Source: Eutreptiella sp. 'Long Island Sound 2002'
Taxonomy: Eukaryota > Euglenozoa > Euglenophyceae > Eutreptiales > Eutreptiaceae
Direction: 5' to 3'
NCBI GenBank assembly: GCA_964036045.1
Contig: OZ038380.1
Span: forward strand, 171,181,245 to 171,245,244
DNA: 64,000 nt
This document shows, one piece after another, positions 1 to 10,692 of the stretch. The notes below the pieces were generated by a model. It was given only the letters and a program-made list of their open reading frames with translations. It had not been told where the DNA came from and did no database searches. Numbering within the stretch: the first letter of the stretch is position 1; the number at the start of each line of letters is the position of its first letter. Both the position numbers and the translations under genes were made by a program.

Positions 1-830
1 GCATGAGGCCGCCAGCCCAACCCAACCCAACCCCCCACCCAACACCAAAGAATTTTTCCTCTGGGGAAAAATGAAATTGTGAATAGAGCCAAAACTTAAA
101 GGCCCATTTTGGGTACAGAAACTGTTTTTTGCCTCTCACACCTCACCCCCGTCTCGTAGGCCAAACACTAAGCACAACCCTGATCGAGACACTTGGGTGC
201 AACCGGCTCCCACTTGTGTTTCAGCGCCATTCACCCAACACAAAATGCAAGGGACCCAAATTGGTGCAGGACAATCGGACAAATCACAACGAAGCAAAGG
301 TGACTCAGCAAAACAATAGGAAATGCACACAGACGGAGCATATGGGCGCACGTCTATAGCCCACGACATATACAAATGAGGCCCCCAATCAATACGGTAC
401 ATGCGCTCTCCGTGTCTTGCACAAGTGGTATCTTGGCCATAGACTTACAACGGTTGTCAGCCCCCGGAATCACTACGGTAGCTGCACTGTACTTCAATGT
501 CATGTGTGACGTGACAGTGTCGGGCCACATTGACATGGGCCACATGGAGTTGCGGTTTCCTTCGTCCCATCCCCCCCCCTTACCTTGTACAAGATATGCA
601 ATACAGCAACTGCAAAATGCAGCAACTGCGTGACGCCTTAGGTGCCCCCGTTTTCCGTTTGAAATCCTTCCGCGCCGACACGCCACTACGGTGTGGGATT
701 TCCATGGGCTCGATGGCAGGCTTGGCATAGCTTGGCTATAAGCTTACAATCGCCCTCACTCTCCCGGATTCCCTCCTGAATCGATCTCAGTGCGGGGTCC
801 AAACTGCGGCGCAGCCGCCACATGAATGGT
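1..830. other. No gene recognised
   Basis: AT/GC-mixed sequence with short C-runs and CCCAACCC-like motifs at the left edge. Open frames of 60-125 codons occur on both strands, but none shows a domain, codon bias or convincing splice context. I see nothing I can assign here. Confidence 0.5.
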
Positions 831-960
831 CATGACATCATTATCATGCAGTGCAGTGCAGTGCAATATCATGTCATGTCATGTCACGTGATGTGATATA
901 ATATAATGTAATGTCATGTAGTTCCATTTCATCTCATGGCATGTCATGTAATGCCATGAC
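831..960. repeat. Degenerate ATGTC pentamer repeat
   Basis: The segment is built from ATGTC/ATGTA/ATGCC pentamers, for example the run ATGTCATGTCATGTCACGTG, drifting into ATAAT near 900. It is a diverged simple-sequence tract with no coding character. Confidence 0.7.
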
Positions 961-1231
961 ATTAAATATTACAATGAATAAACTGCAATGATAAACTTGC
1001 ACAGCTTGGACAAGGGGGGTGCATCTCCAGCTGCCATGCTGTGAAAGGGTTCTACTTCTGTTGTGTGCGAATTAACTCCCGAATCCGTGTCAGTCTCCCA
1101 AGAGCAAATGTGCTTCAAAAATCGCAGAACCGCCTGCACTTCGGTCTTCAAGGGAGAGAGAAAAAGAAGGAATGGGGACCTTGCTTGACCAATGGTCGTT
1201 GGCAAGTTGAGCCCGTGGGTGGCAGGTGAAG

Positions 1232-1400
1232 GGCAACTGAGAAGCGGTTGGACGGGAACCGACAACTGACCGTTACCGCCACTCGCCTTGCGGAAAAAAA
1301 AAACGCAGGAGGCAGAGCCTGGGGGGTTAGGCCTGGAAAAAGGGATGCCGTGACAGAGCCTACATAAAAAAAAGGCAGTCTGAGGACCAGTGAGGGCTTG
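1232..1400 (+). repeat. Dispersed repeat, copy 1 of about 160 bp
   Basis: This block matches 3500-3651 in the same orientation. Shared landmarks in the same order are AAGCGGTTGGACG, CCGCCACTCGCCT, GCAGGAGGCAGAGCC, GACAGAGCCTACATAA and GGCAGTCTGAGG. The copies differ by scattered substitutions and homopolymer length. It could be a SINE-like element or part of a larger local duplication. No target duplication or A-rich tail settles this. Confidence 0.65.
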
Positions 1401-1469
1401 GAAAGCAGCGCAATCACTGGGTTCTCAAGATGGGTCAACCCCCCCCCTTTCTGGAAATCATCACCTCCC

Positions 1470-1580
1470 TAGCTCGAGCCACGCTCCAGCTCCGGCTCTA
1501 GCTCCAGCTACAGCTCTGGCTACGGATCCACCTCTGGCTCTCGCTCCAGCTCCAGCTCTGGCTCCAGCTGCACACTCTGC
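1470..1580. repeat. GCTCCA/GCTCTG hexamer minisatellite
   Basis: Tandem six-base units of the type AGCTCC, GGCTCT and AGCTAC repeat imperfectly. They give hydrophobic low-complexity translations in one frame, which I treat as an artefact of the repeat and not as a gene. Confidence 0.7.
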
Positions 1581-1879
1581 TTGGCTTCTGGCGGTAGCTC
1601 CAAGCTCTACCGCCCCCTTCGTTGTGGGCTGCTGCGAAGCCCAGCACTAATACCTTCCTAAGGGACTCCCAAGAGCGCAAGGCAGTGGTCTCAGTTCAAG
1701 AGACTTGTGTCGTTCAGGGCTCGGGCTGCGGTTGAGGGGGAAGGAGGCTGAAGGAACTGCCAATAGTGGGTGCGAATGTGGACTGGCGGTTGGAAAAGCG
1801 GTTGGGTGGCAAGTTCTGGCGGTTACAGAAGACTTGGCGCCGTTGGGGGTGGATAGCAGGTTGGGGTCAGGGAACGTTT

Positions 1880-2035
1880 ATAAGGGGCTGGGGGGTTTTG
1901 GGGTTTTGAGGCACCCACCCACCCACCCAAGACCAAGCCACCCACCCAGACCCCCCCCCTCTTACTGGAAGAGTCCAACCCAACCCAACCCAACCCCCCC
2001 CTCTTATAAACATTTGAGGGGGGGTTTGAGGCGCT
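1880..2035. repeat. CCCACCCA-rich module with TTATAAACATTTGAGG
   Basis: A module of CCACCCACCCA tracts, C-runs and the phrase CTTATAAACATTTGAGG. It recurs at 5752-5815 and 6655-6730, and in a related form at 2620-2746 and 7920-8046. It always flanks the zinc-finger gene copies, so it belongs to the same local duplication unit. Confidence 0.65.
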
Positions 2036-2077
2036 CTCCCGGGGCTGAATGGCTCCCCAGCCCCACCTATGGTGATG

Positions 2078-2362
2078 CTACCACGGCTGCCGAAGCACAT
2101 TGTTGTTGCTGCTGCAACTGCTGCAGTTGGCATTGCTGCTGCTGCTGTTGGTGTTGTAGTTGTTGCTGGTGTTTGTACTGCTACTGCTGCTGCTGCCTAC
2201 AGGGTTCTGTTCCTTCACAGAAAATGCTGAAAGGGTCTTTGGAGTCTGCTGGCTTTTCAACCATTTTTGATGTCGATCACTTCTGCAGTGCTCACGTTCA
2301 GCCTTTTCCACATTGGATATGAGTACTCCACAACCACAGCGGTACTTCCCAGGCTGCTGCAT
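2078..2362 (-). CDS. Zinc-finger protein with Ser/Asn-rich tail, copy 1
   Basis: I chose the ATG at 2362 because a second copy of the gene (7622) begins with the same residues, MQQPGKYRCGCG. Residues 7-36 hold a C-x-C ... H-x5-H arrangement ending in HQKWL, like a U1/matrin-type C2H2 finger, although the Cys spacing is unusually tight. A segment ending TLSAF follows, then Ser/Asn homopolymers encoded by CTG/GTT trinucleotide repeats. The frame closes soon after, at QPW, without the Pro/Thr repeat tail seen in copy 2, so it may be truncated or continue by splicing. The family could be a transposon-borne DNA-binding domain; that is inference. Confidence 0.5.
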   Translation of the reverse strand: MQQPGKYRCGCGVLISNVEKAEREHCRSDRHQKWLKSQQTPKTLSAFSVKEQNPVGSSSSSSTNTSNNYNTNSSSSNANCSSCSSNNNVLRQPW

Positions 2363-2746
2363 AGCAACAAAATCAAACAATGAGGTCTGCAGATACACAA
2401 GTCTGCAGGTACACACAAAGCGACCCCTGTCACTGCTGCTCCCAACCTTGCAAAAAAAGCGAAGCTCAATTGAACCTCAGACCCTAGATCCAAAGACAAC
2501 TGCCTTACCATTGTACTCTATCAAAAATCCTTCCCATTCAGCTGATTGCCCACATTTGAAATTGAAAAAAAAAGCGCCATCAGCCTGCACACTAACATCA
2601 AACGGGGGGGTCCTAGACTACAGACCCACCCACCCAGAGTACAATTCCAAGAGGGGGGAGGGTCCCAGACTTTTGACCCACCCACCCAGGCTGGGGCACC
2701 CACCCAGACCCCCCCCCCCAGTTAACTTAATTCCTTATAAACGTTC
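2097..2746. repeat. Segmental duplication unit, copy 1
   Basis: About 650 bp from the CTG-rich tract to TTCCTTATAAACG align collinearly with 7351-8046, including the zinc-finger coding segment and the CCCA-rich module. Differences are scattered substitutions and small indels, so the duplication is not recent. Confidence 0.75.
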
Positions 2747-2759
2747 CCTGGTTGGGGTG

Positions 2760-3237
2760 GACCTGACCGTCACCTCCAAAAAGGGGGTGGATGGGCGGGG
2801 CTCCAAAAATACAACCCCCAAGGACCAGTGGGACCAAGAGGGGGGCACCTTGTTGCTGCGGTCGGAAAGGATGGGCTTGGGCCCCTCCACGGTCCCCGGA
2901 ACTGTCGGGGGGGAGTTTGGGCGGAAATTCATGGGGAGCCCCTTGCGGACGTTCATGATCAACGACGCCCCCATCGCGGGGGGGTGCGTGAAGCCGTCGC
3001 TGGACTGCCGGGACAGCAGCGAGACGTCCAGTGTGTGCTTGGGGCAGCGGCCGTCCTTACTGCAGGTGCAGTCCGCACTGGGCTCGCCGTCTGCGGGTAC
3101 CGTGACCGTGACCGCCGGAGACTTGAGATCTGCAAGGCAGGGGACGGGAGAGAACACGCGCATGCGACACATTTACAAGTGCGGGAGGACGGTCGCCGTG
3201 TCCTCCAATGCGAATGCAATGTCAATGTGTGGTAAGA
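2760..3237 (-). other. GC-rich candidate exon, unidentified
   Basis: This GC-rich patch is open on the minus strand (2735-3172) and has a good acceptor-like sequence on that strand, a pyrimidine-rich stretch ending TGCCTTGCAG, at about 3133. The predicted peptide contains a Cys-rich stretch DCTCSKDGRCPKH. The plus strand is also open and has a donor-like GGTAAGAG at 3231, so strand is uncertain. I do not recognise the product. Confidence 0.3.
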
Positions 3238-3499
3238 GAGTCGGGCGACCGCACCAGGTCGACTGTGTGTTGTGGAGGCACCCCTCCAGAGGCTGGACCG
3301 CGGGGCGTTGCATGAAGGCGGGTGGAGCCGCGCGCGGAGTGCAACTGGCGTCCCATATCATGTTGTTCATGTGTTTTTTGTGGGTCGAGGGGTGGTTTGC
3401 GGGTGAGAGTGCGATGTCTGCACTGCTGCCTACAACTGCAACTCGCCGCCCCCGTGGCGTCCACTCCCCTGAAAATGGCTTCACGGGGGAAACACAACC

Positions 3500-3651
3500 G
3501 AAAAGCGGTTGGACGTGAACCGACAACCGACCGTCACCGCCACTCGCCTCGTGCAAAGCAGGAGGCAGAGCCGGGGGGGTCAGGTCTGGAAAAGGGGTTC
3601 CCATGACAGAGCCTACATAAGAAAAAAGGCAGTCTGAGGGCCAGTGAGGGC
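3500..3651 (+). repeat. Dispersed repeat, copy 2 of about 160 bp
   Basis: Second copy of the block at 1232-1400, same orientation, with the same ordered landmarks. It lies directly before another small duplicated block (3655-3733). Confidence 0.65.
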
Positions 3652-3654
3652 CAA

Positions 3655-3733
3655 TCCGTCATCCCCAGACCGCGAAGTCTACAGCATGCCCTCCACCACA
3701 TCCGGTGTGGGACGATGTACCACAGGGCCCAAC
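3655..3733 (+). repeat. Short duplicated block, copy 1
   Basis: About 78 bp that recur at 4078-4157. Both contain GACCGCGAA, GCCCTCCA(C/T)CACATCCG, TGTGGGA and CCACAGGGCCCA in the same order. Origin unknown. Confidence 0.6.
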
Positions 3734-5551
3734 AGGTGGGGGTTTAAGGAAGCAATGCCTCGGGGGGCAGTGTGCAGTAGTGGGGAAGTGTGTGTATGTG
3801 GGGGGTTGTGGGCAGGATGAAAAAGCAGTAAGCACACAAGTTACGGAGCCAAGCAAAGCAATATAGCTGCAGAATTGCTGCTGTAGCAGGGCCGAAAAGT
3901 GGAGAGGAGACACAAGATGGCCCCAAAATACTCCAAGAATCATACTTGTAGGGGGGAGTATGTGTGCCACACGCGCGCCACACACTAATTTTGTGGTGAG
4001 TACACGTGAGGCTGAAATGTCTGTCCCAGTCCTCTGCCCTCATGGCGCGCACTCAGCGCTGACAGGCGTGGCATTTAGTTCCCCCCGGACCGCGAAAAAC
4101 AGAGCGTGCCCTCCATCACATCCGATGTGGGAAGGTGTGCCACAGGGCCCAGGGGGTTCCGGGTCAACAATTGCCAATTGTGTTACCCATCGGTGGTGGT
4201 GCTTGGGGACCATCTTGCAGCCCATCCCAAGTCCCAGCCACATCAGAAAACTGTCAAGCAGGGGCCAAGTGGAAGTCGCTGAAGGGCAGAGTGTTGCGGG
4301 GGGCACAACGTTGTGCGAGGGGTCAGCTGCCCACCAACTCGTTGACCACACCTTCAAAACGGGAGGGGGCAGGCGTGTCGGCCGAGATCGTTTCTTGGGA
4401 AGGAGGGCCGCATATGCAATGCAGCAGCCGCGCCCTCCGCACCACTGCACCCTACGACCTCCCTTCCCCCACCCGTCTCCTGGTCGAGCCGTGCAGGCCA
4501 CAGCAACAGGCAGCCATGCACACCTCCGCGTCCGATGCTGTCTTCCCCCAGTTCATCCTCCATCAGCGCTCGCTGCCTGAGGAAGCGAAACGAAGGTGAC
4601 ATTGGGTCAGCCGTGCAGACATCGAGCAGGGTCTGGGAGGAGGCATAAGGGCTGACATGTACCGTATAGTTTACCAGGGGGGGATTTGGTGCGTCCAAAA
4701 TTGGAATGGCAAAAGTTGGTTTCAATTCTTGAATACCACTGAAGAATGGGGTACCAAAATCCCAGATTGTGGCACAACAAGCATAGAGACTGTCAACGGT
4801 GGTTGTTACTTCCTGTGGACCTCTCTGGTTGTTTGCTGCTAAGTCATGGAGGCTTCGGGATGGTTGCTGTTGGCTCCAACCGGCTCCAAACTGCCAGCCC
4901 AAGGGTCCCTCCTGTTCGCCTTGTAGCCTTATTTTGTTTGACACCTGCAGAGCGGGCACAATGGGAGAGTGCAAACCAAGAGCGCTAAAAGCGACGCCTG
5001 GAAAAATGGCCACGGATCTTCAAACACCGCGGCACACTTTGGCACAGTCTTGGTGTACCAAAATTTGCCATTCCAAATTCCGCCTCTCCAGCCCCCCCCC
5101 CCCCCCCACCCCGGGAAGCAATACCCAGTGCCATGCCTCCTTTACGACCTGCTGTTGCTGAGTGACGTCATCACGGGGGGGCCGTCCCCTCGCTTTTAGA
5201 CGCGACTCCCCCCCCAGTAGAAGTGGGCCGAAGGCCCCTAGGGGGGGGGGGCTAGCCGCCGAGGAGGGCTTATCTAAGGGACTTGCTAGTCGCTGCTAGT
5301 TGCCGGGGGGGGAGGGGGGCTAGGGGAGGGGGTTAGCAGAGGTCTAGTTCAGTTTGAACATAATCAGAAGACAAAGTCTACACTAGGGGTCACCATGATG
5401 CTCCACGCAACAAAGCGTGGATTCAAAGATTGTCCCGGTTTCCTCAATAGCACCTGAAGGTTGGGGCCCAAAAGAGGGCGGAAATGCTACGTCACCCCTG
5501 CATTCTCGGGGGTCCCCAAAATTTTCGGGCGCCTTCGGCGCCACCCTATGT
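3734..5551. other. No gene recognised; one weak minus-strand candidate exon
   Basis: Most of this stretch shows nothing assignable. On the minus strand about 4440-4580 is GC-rich and preceded by an acceptor-like tract ending GCTTCCTCAG. The downstream peptide begins with RALMEDELGED, but no family is evident. Long G and C runs occur at 5095-5110 and 5235-5335. Confidence 0.4.
4078..4157 (+). repeat. Short duplicated block, copy 2
   Basis: Second copy of the block at 3655-3733; see the landmarks listed there. Confidence 0.6.
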
Positions 5552-5751
5552 NNNNNNNNNNNNNNNNNNNNNNNNNNNNNNNNNNNNNNNNNNNNNNNNN
5601 NNNNNNNNNNNNNNNNNNNNNNNNNNNNNNNNNNNNNNNNNNNNNNNNNNNNNNNNNNNNNNNNNNNNNNNNNNNNNNNNNNNNNNNNNNNNNNNNNNNN
5701 NNNNNNNNNNNNNNNNNNNNNNNNNNNNNNNNNNNNNNNNNNNNNNNNNNN
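5552..5751. other. Assembly gap (200 N)
   Basis: Exactly 200 ambiguous bases. The gap falls just before the partial third zinc-finger gene copy, in a region of near-identical repeats, so it probably marks an unresolved repeat. The round number suggests a nominal gap length. Confidence 0.95.
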
Positions 5752-5772
5752 CCCAAGACCAAGCCACCCACC

Positions 5773-6396
5773 CAGACCCCCCCGACCCTTATAAACATTT
5801 GAGGGGGGGGTTGAGGACACTGGGGATGGTGGGAATGGCGTTGCTGCTGCAATGGTTGTGGCCTTGGGGGTTCCCGGGTGTGCTGTGGTTGTAGTTGCAG
5901 TTGGAGATGGGGCCTGAGTTGCTGGAGATGGGGCCTGAGTTGCTGGCTGTCCTGCTGGTTGTGCTGTGGTTGTAGTTGCAGTTGGTGCTGGGGCCTGTGT
6001 TGCTGGAGATGGGGCCTGAGTTGCTGCCTGTCCTGCTGGTTGTGCTGTGGTTGTAGTTGCAGTTGGAGATGGGGCCTGAGTTGCTGGCTGTCCTGCTGGT
6101 TGTGCTGTGGTTGTAGTTGCAGTTGGAGATGGGGCCTGAGTTGCTGGAGATGGGGCCTGAGGTGCTGGAGATGGGGCCTGAGTTGGGGCCCGAGTTGCTG
6201 GCTGTCCTGCTGGTTGTGCTGTGGTTGTAGTTGCAGCTGGAGATGGGGCCTGAGTTGTTGGAGATGGGGCCTGAGTTGTTGGAGATGGGGCTTGAGTTGG
6301 GCGTGCAGTACTACTGCTACTGCTGCTGCTCCTGTTGCTGCTGCTGCTGGCATTGTTGTTGCTGCCACCACTGCTGCAGTTGATATTGCTGCTCAC
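5773..6396 (-). pseudogene. Partial third copy of the zinc-finger gene (repeat tail only)
   Basis: On the minus strand this reads Ser/Asn tract, then ARPTQAPSP units and 20-residue TQAPSP-TATTTTAQPAGQ repeats, matching the tail of the gene at 7011-7622. It lacks the N-terminal zinc finger: similarity breaks off at about 6396, where unrelated sequence with CGCATCCGCAGC hexamers begins. It is a 5'-truncated duplicate and runs toward the gap at 5552-5751. Confidence 0.6.
5883..6300 (-). repeat. Tandem 60-bp coding repeat, array 1
   Basis: Units of about 60 bp encode, on the minus strand, TQAPSP + TATTTTAQPAGQ(A/P)A. 18-21-bp sub-units encoding TQAPSPT/TQAPSPA are interspersed. Units are in frame with one another, so the array expands or contracts without shifting the frame. 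Confidence 0.8.
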
Positions 6397-6796
6397 GCCA
6401 TGCGCATCGCAGGTCGAGGTCGAGGTGGTGGGCGCATCCGCAGCCGCATCCGCATCCGCAGCCGCAGCCGCGTCCGCAGCGTGCGCCGCGGCCCCTGTGG
6501 CCCCTGTGGTCCCTGTGTTCCCTCACCTGCAGATCGCACCCCCAGAGTGCGAGGTCTGTCACACGACAGACATCAGGCGAGATTACAGTGGAGATGGAAG
6601 CAGGTATGGAATGGGCTAGACTTCGTTTATCAGGGGCTCGGGGGTTTTGGGATTGTGAGGCACCCACCCACCCAAGACCAAGCCACCCACCCAGACCCCC
6701 CCGACCCTTATAAACATTTGAGGGGGGGGTTGAGGACACTGGAGATGGTGGGAATGGCGTTGCTGCTGCAATGGTTGTGGCCTTGGGGGTTCCCGG

Positions 6797-7300
6797 GTGT
6801 GCTGTGGTTGTAGTTGCAGTTGGAGATGGGGCCTGAGTTGCTGGAGATGGGGCCTGAGTTGCTGCCTGTCCTGCTGGTTGTGCTGTGGTTGTAGTTGCAG
6901 TTGGAGATGGGGCCTGTGTTGCTGGAGATGGGGCCTGAGTTGCTGCCTGTCCTGCTGGTTGTGCTGTGGTTGTAGTTGCAGTTGGAGATGGGGCCTGAGT
7001 TGCAGCCTGTTTATGGTTGTGCTGTGGTTGTAGTTGCAGTTGGAGATGGGGCCTGAGTTGCTGCCTGTCCTGCTGGTTGTGCTGTGGTTGTAGTTGCAGT
7101 TGGAGATGGGGCCTGAGTTGTTGGAGATGGGGCCTGAGTTGCTGCCTGTCCTGCTGGTTGTGCTGTGGTTGTAGTTGCAGTTGGAGATGGGGCCTGAGTT
7201 GCAGCCTGTCCTGCTGGTTGTGCTGTGGTTGTAGTTGCAGTTGGAGATGGGGCCTGAGTTGCTGGAGATGGGGCCTGAGTTGTTGGAGATGGGGCTTGAG
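6797..7300 (-). repeat. Tandem 60-bp coding repeat, array 2
   Basis: Same unit as array 1. One unit near 7010 has a small deletion (GCCTGTTTATGG in place of GCCTGTCCTGCTGG) that creates a minus-strand TAA and ends the gene at 7011. Beyond it the repeat continues, but the reading frame changes. Confidence 0.8.
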
Positions 7301-7622
7301 TTGGGCGTGCAGTACTACTGCTACTGCTGCTGCTCCTGTTGCTGCTGCTGCTGGCATTGTTGTTGCTGCCACCACTGCTGCAGTTGATATTGCTGCTGCT
7401 GCTGTTGGTGTTGTAGTTGTTGCTGGTGTTTGTAATGCTACTGCTGCTGCTGCTGCTCGCAGGGTTCTGCTCCTTCACAAAAAATGCCGAAAGAGTCTTT
7501 GTAGTCTGCTGGCTCTTCAACCATTTTTGGTGTCGATCACTTTTGAAGTGCTCACGTTCAGCCTTTCCCACATTGGATATGAGTACTCCACAACCGCAGC
7601 GGTACTTCCCAGGCTGCTGCAT
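7011..7622 (-). CDS. Zinc-finger protein with Ser/Asn and TQAPSP repeats, copy 2
   Basis: Start ATG at 7622, giving MQQPGKYRCGCG as in copy 1. Residues 7-36 form a C-x-C...H-x5-H finger ending HQKWL, similar to U1/matrin-type C2H2 fingers. Next comes a TLSAFF motif, which resembles the hydrophobic end of PCNA-binding boxes (weak). Ser/Asn homopolymers follow, then mucin-like TQAPSP/TATTTTAQPAGQ repeats. The frame is closed by an indel inside a repeat unit, so the natural protein was probably longer. Extended, disordered repeat tails of this kind are usual in secreted or transposon-borne proteins, but no signal peptide is visible. Function unknown. Confidence 0.5.
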   Translation of the reverse strand: MQQPGKYRCGCGVLISNVGKAEREHFKSDRHQKWLKSQQTTKTLSAFFVKEQNPASSSSSSSITNTSNNYNTNSSSSNINCSSGGSNNNASSSSNRSSSSSSSTARPTQAPSPTTQAPSPATQAPSPTATTTTAQPAGQAATQAPSPTATTTTAQPAGQAATQAPSPTTQAPSPTATTTTAQPAGQAATQAPSPTATTTTAQP

Positions 7623-8046
7623 AGCAAAGCAAACAATGAGGTCTGCAGATACACAAAAAGCGACCCCAATGGCATGACAAAAAATGTCGCTGTAGCTCCG
7701 AACCTTGCAAAAAAAGCGGAGCTCAAAACAGTTACCCTCACCGGGAATTTTTCGGGAGTTGAACCACACACCTGTCACTCTACGCACCACTGCACTACCA
7801 TTCAACTATGGTCTAGCTCTGCTGTGTTTACCTCCCATTCAGGTTGCTGAACACATTTTGAATCGAAAAAAAAGCGCCACCAGCCAGCACACTAACATTA
7901 AACGGGGGGGTCCGAGACTACAGACCCACCCACCCAGAGTACAATTCTAAGAGGGGGGGGGAGTCCCAGACTTTTGACCCACCCACCCAGGCTGGGGCAC
8001 CCACCCAGACCCCCCCCCCCCCTAGTTACCTTAATTCCTTATAAAC
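7351..8046. repeat. Segmental duplication unit, copy 2
   Basis: Collinear with 2097-2746: CTG-rich tract, zinc-finger segment, GACTACAGACCCACCCA module and the terminal TTCCTTATAAACG. Confidence 0.75.
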
Positions 8047-9947
8047 GAAGTCTGGAATGGGCTCGCTGCTGCAAATTTCAGTGCCACCTTGGCTAGGGAT
8101 TTGGCATGAGGCCTGGAGGCTTGGCAATGGAGCCCTTGTGGCAAACCATTTACGTAGTATCTCATGTGAAGTACAGTTTCTCCTCAAAAATGTTTGCCAA
8201 TCCCGACACTCTGCAAGCACTCTTTACCCACACAACCTTGGTGTCCGATTCACTACAACTCCCTTCTTCAATTCTGTGTCACCACAGAACAAGAGTGCTC
8301 ATACGTGATAGATCTGCAATCAGCACCACACTCTCAGGGGCCCTAAACCTAGGCCAGCACAGCACTGCCCTTTGAACGTTTGGAATTCACAACATTATCG
8401 TCGGGGTATGTCGTGTCGCCAACATCCATGGCTGAAACCGCAAAAAAGAGTGAGTGGTTTGTGTGGTACAACATTAAATGTTTTGGCTTGGATGGCTCAT
8501 CCTCACTACGTGTTAGGTCCGCTACCACATTGCATTGTGAGGCAATCATAGCATTGGACAGCTGTGATCCCTGATTCCGGAGGTTTTCTCGAGTGCCATC
8601 TGGTGAGAGGGCTTTACCAGCTTACCATGGCCTGAACCAAAAAAAATGTATTGGCTTGGATGAAATAAACGCATTTGCACCACAAGCACACCACAAGCAC
8701 CAATAGCACTGCCATGGACAACTCCCGAAATCCCTGCACAATTTGAAACTCTTCTTATAAGATAAAATGGTCAATTCCCTCGCCCCTCACCCCCTCCCAG
8801 GGAGAGAAATACAGCGGTGGTTACATGGGAAGGGAGAGGGGATAGTATTTTGGTGTGGTTGAGCATCCACTTTGGAGTCATTGACTCAACCAATGGTGTA
8901 AGAGATATTTGTGTCATGTGGGTGGGTGGGTTTTTTGAAATGTTTTTGGATTGTATGGTGTGAATGTATGCCTATTGGATGGGGTGCACATGACTTCGAG
9001 GACAGGGTGCACACACCCAAGGGGTAAATGTAGGGCGTATCGATAGGGAGGGATTATAGAATCTGCCCCCCCCCCCCCCCCCTTGCTGGTCTTGCCATGT
9101 GATGTGCAGACTACAGTACTGTATCCTTTCAATGGAGATAGTCTCGAGAGCACACTTGGAAGAATGGCACTGAAGGAAATTATCCCTCTTCCTTGCCCTC
9201 TTTGCCATATGCTGCTTAGCCACGCCATGCCTGCCATGCTGGGCGTGCAGTGCCGTGCCCTATCGGTATCCCTTCCCCGCCCTGCCCTGCCCTTCTCAAT
9301 CCAGGGGTGGTGATGGGAATCTGCAAAACCCTTTCCGTTCATACCAGGGTTAGGCTTAAGAACGGGTCAAAAGTTCTGGTGGGGCTGGGGGGGGGGTCTG
9401 GCTAATACACTCAGTGTACATAGGAGAGTGTATATGGACAGTTACTGGTACAAACATACCATTTTTTTGGCCTCCCGAAGGGGATTTTTTTTTACCCTAT
9501 GTTTCTGCACTCAAAATACTCAGAATTTTGTGGAGAATTCAAAAATGGCTGAAAACCACAAAAAAGAAATTTGACCCCTGACCTGACCTCCAGGTCAGAC
9601 CTTGACTGATGGGATCCTGAGCTGATGGACAAATTTTTTTGCCAATTTTTTTTTGCCCCACTTGTTTATGTTCAAAATGATCAGCGCGTCATGGGGATCA
9701 TTTTGAGGTATGTATGTTGGGGTACCCACGGACCCCCCTCCCGCCGCCAGGGTGACCCCGGCGGCATATACACTCTACACTTACACTTGGGGGGGGGGGG
9801 GGGGGCGCTATGGCATTCCCTGGTTCATACCCTTTTTTTTTTGCATTCTGTCGCACCATGTGTTGCAGGTGCCTGGTCACATGCTGCAATGGTCATGGGT
9901 ATTGGGAGTAGTCCACTCTCTGACCTGTGGCTCCTGACGTCTCGGAG
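8047..9947. other. No gene recognised
   Basis: Intergenic or intronic DNA. It contains a C18-like run at 9066-9083, a G-run at 9789-9806 and several T-runs. Open frames are short and lack family signatures. The stretch immediately upstream of 9948 is pyrimidine-rich and may include the acceptor of the next exon. Confidence 0.5.
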
Positions 9948-10692
9948 GAGCGCGCGACGCAGGCGGTCGCGGCGGCCATGGCCGACGTCCTCCTGAACAT
10001 CGCCGAGCAGACGCACGGGCACAGGGCGACGGTGTTCCTCGCGACGCTCGGGGGCGGTGGCGCGCCGCCGGACGGCACCAACCTGAAGCAGAGCTGCCAC
10101 ACGGAGGAGTTCCGGCTGCTGGCCTTCACCGTGGGCTACGTCCTGGCACACCGCGCGCAGTACACGGCGCCGCGCGGCAACGGGCTGCTGCTGTTCCTCT
10201 TGTCGGCGCTGTACACGAAGGCCGGCAGCGCCAAGGCCCCCGACTGGGGGCTCCTGCTGCGGGACATGGACTGCAAGGACACGAGCCTTGTGGTCGAGCA
10301 CGGGTACTGCGGGCAGGAGCTGGTCAACTTGCTGCTGTTCGGGCGGGCGGTCAGCAACGTATTCGACGGGGTGACGGAGATCGGGGAGGGGCCGGACGTG
10401 ATGGTGCTGCAGAGGGTGCCGCACCGGAGCCGCGCTGGGTACCTCACGCTGATGGAGCACTTCGGGAACTGCCGCGTGGGGGAGCGCCTGAAGGACCCCG
10501 TGCACCCGGTCTGGGTCGTGTGCAGCGAGAGCCACTACACGGTGCTGTTTGCCAAGCGGGAGGGGGCGGCAGGGGCGGACGAGGCCTCCGACCTGTGGTA
10601 CTGGGACCAGTTGGGGATGCAGGACGAGGAGATCCGGCTGTCGGTCGACCCGACCGGGGCGATCCGCACGAAGTGGCCGGGCGCCACGATAT
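9948..10692 (+). CDS. MINDY4-type deubiquitinase, C-terminal catalytic exon
   Basis: MINDY3/4 enzymes are cysteine proteases that cut K48-linked ubiquitin chains. The frame carries the family signatures in order: GYCGQELVNLLLFGRAVSNV (near 10300-10360), a GYLTLMEHFGNC segment, the VWVVCSESHYTVLF block whose histidine is the expected catalytic base, a WYWDQLGMQDEEIRL stretch and the TKWPGA block near the C terminus. The catalytic-Cys segment at the family's N-terminal side is absent, so this is one exon of a split gene, or a fragment. GC content and codon use differ sharply from the flanks. Boundaries are estimates: acceptor AG at 9946-9947, donor GT at 10693-10694. I cannot find the neighbouring exons. 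Confidence 0.8.

Noticed and set aside
2313-3518. 401-codon plus-strand open frame
   Set aside because: It crosses the duplicated CCCA-rich module and lies antisense to the zinc-finger copy; no domain and no coherent codon use.
5878-7300. Cys/Trp/Gly-rich plus-strand open frames
   Set aside because: Antisense of the TQAPSP repeat gene; repetitive WRWGLSCW-like translation without a plausible start or family.
7736-7800. Possible tRNA-like segment
   Set aside because: Short GTTGAACC-type phrases occur, but no cloverleaf with matched acceptor and anticodon stems can be drawn.
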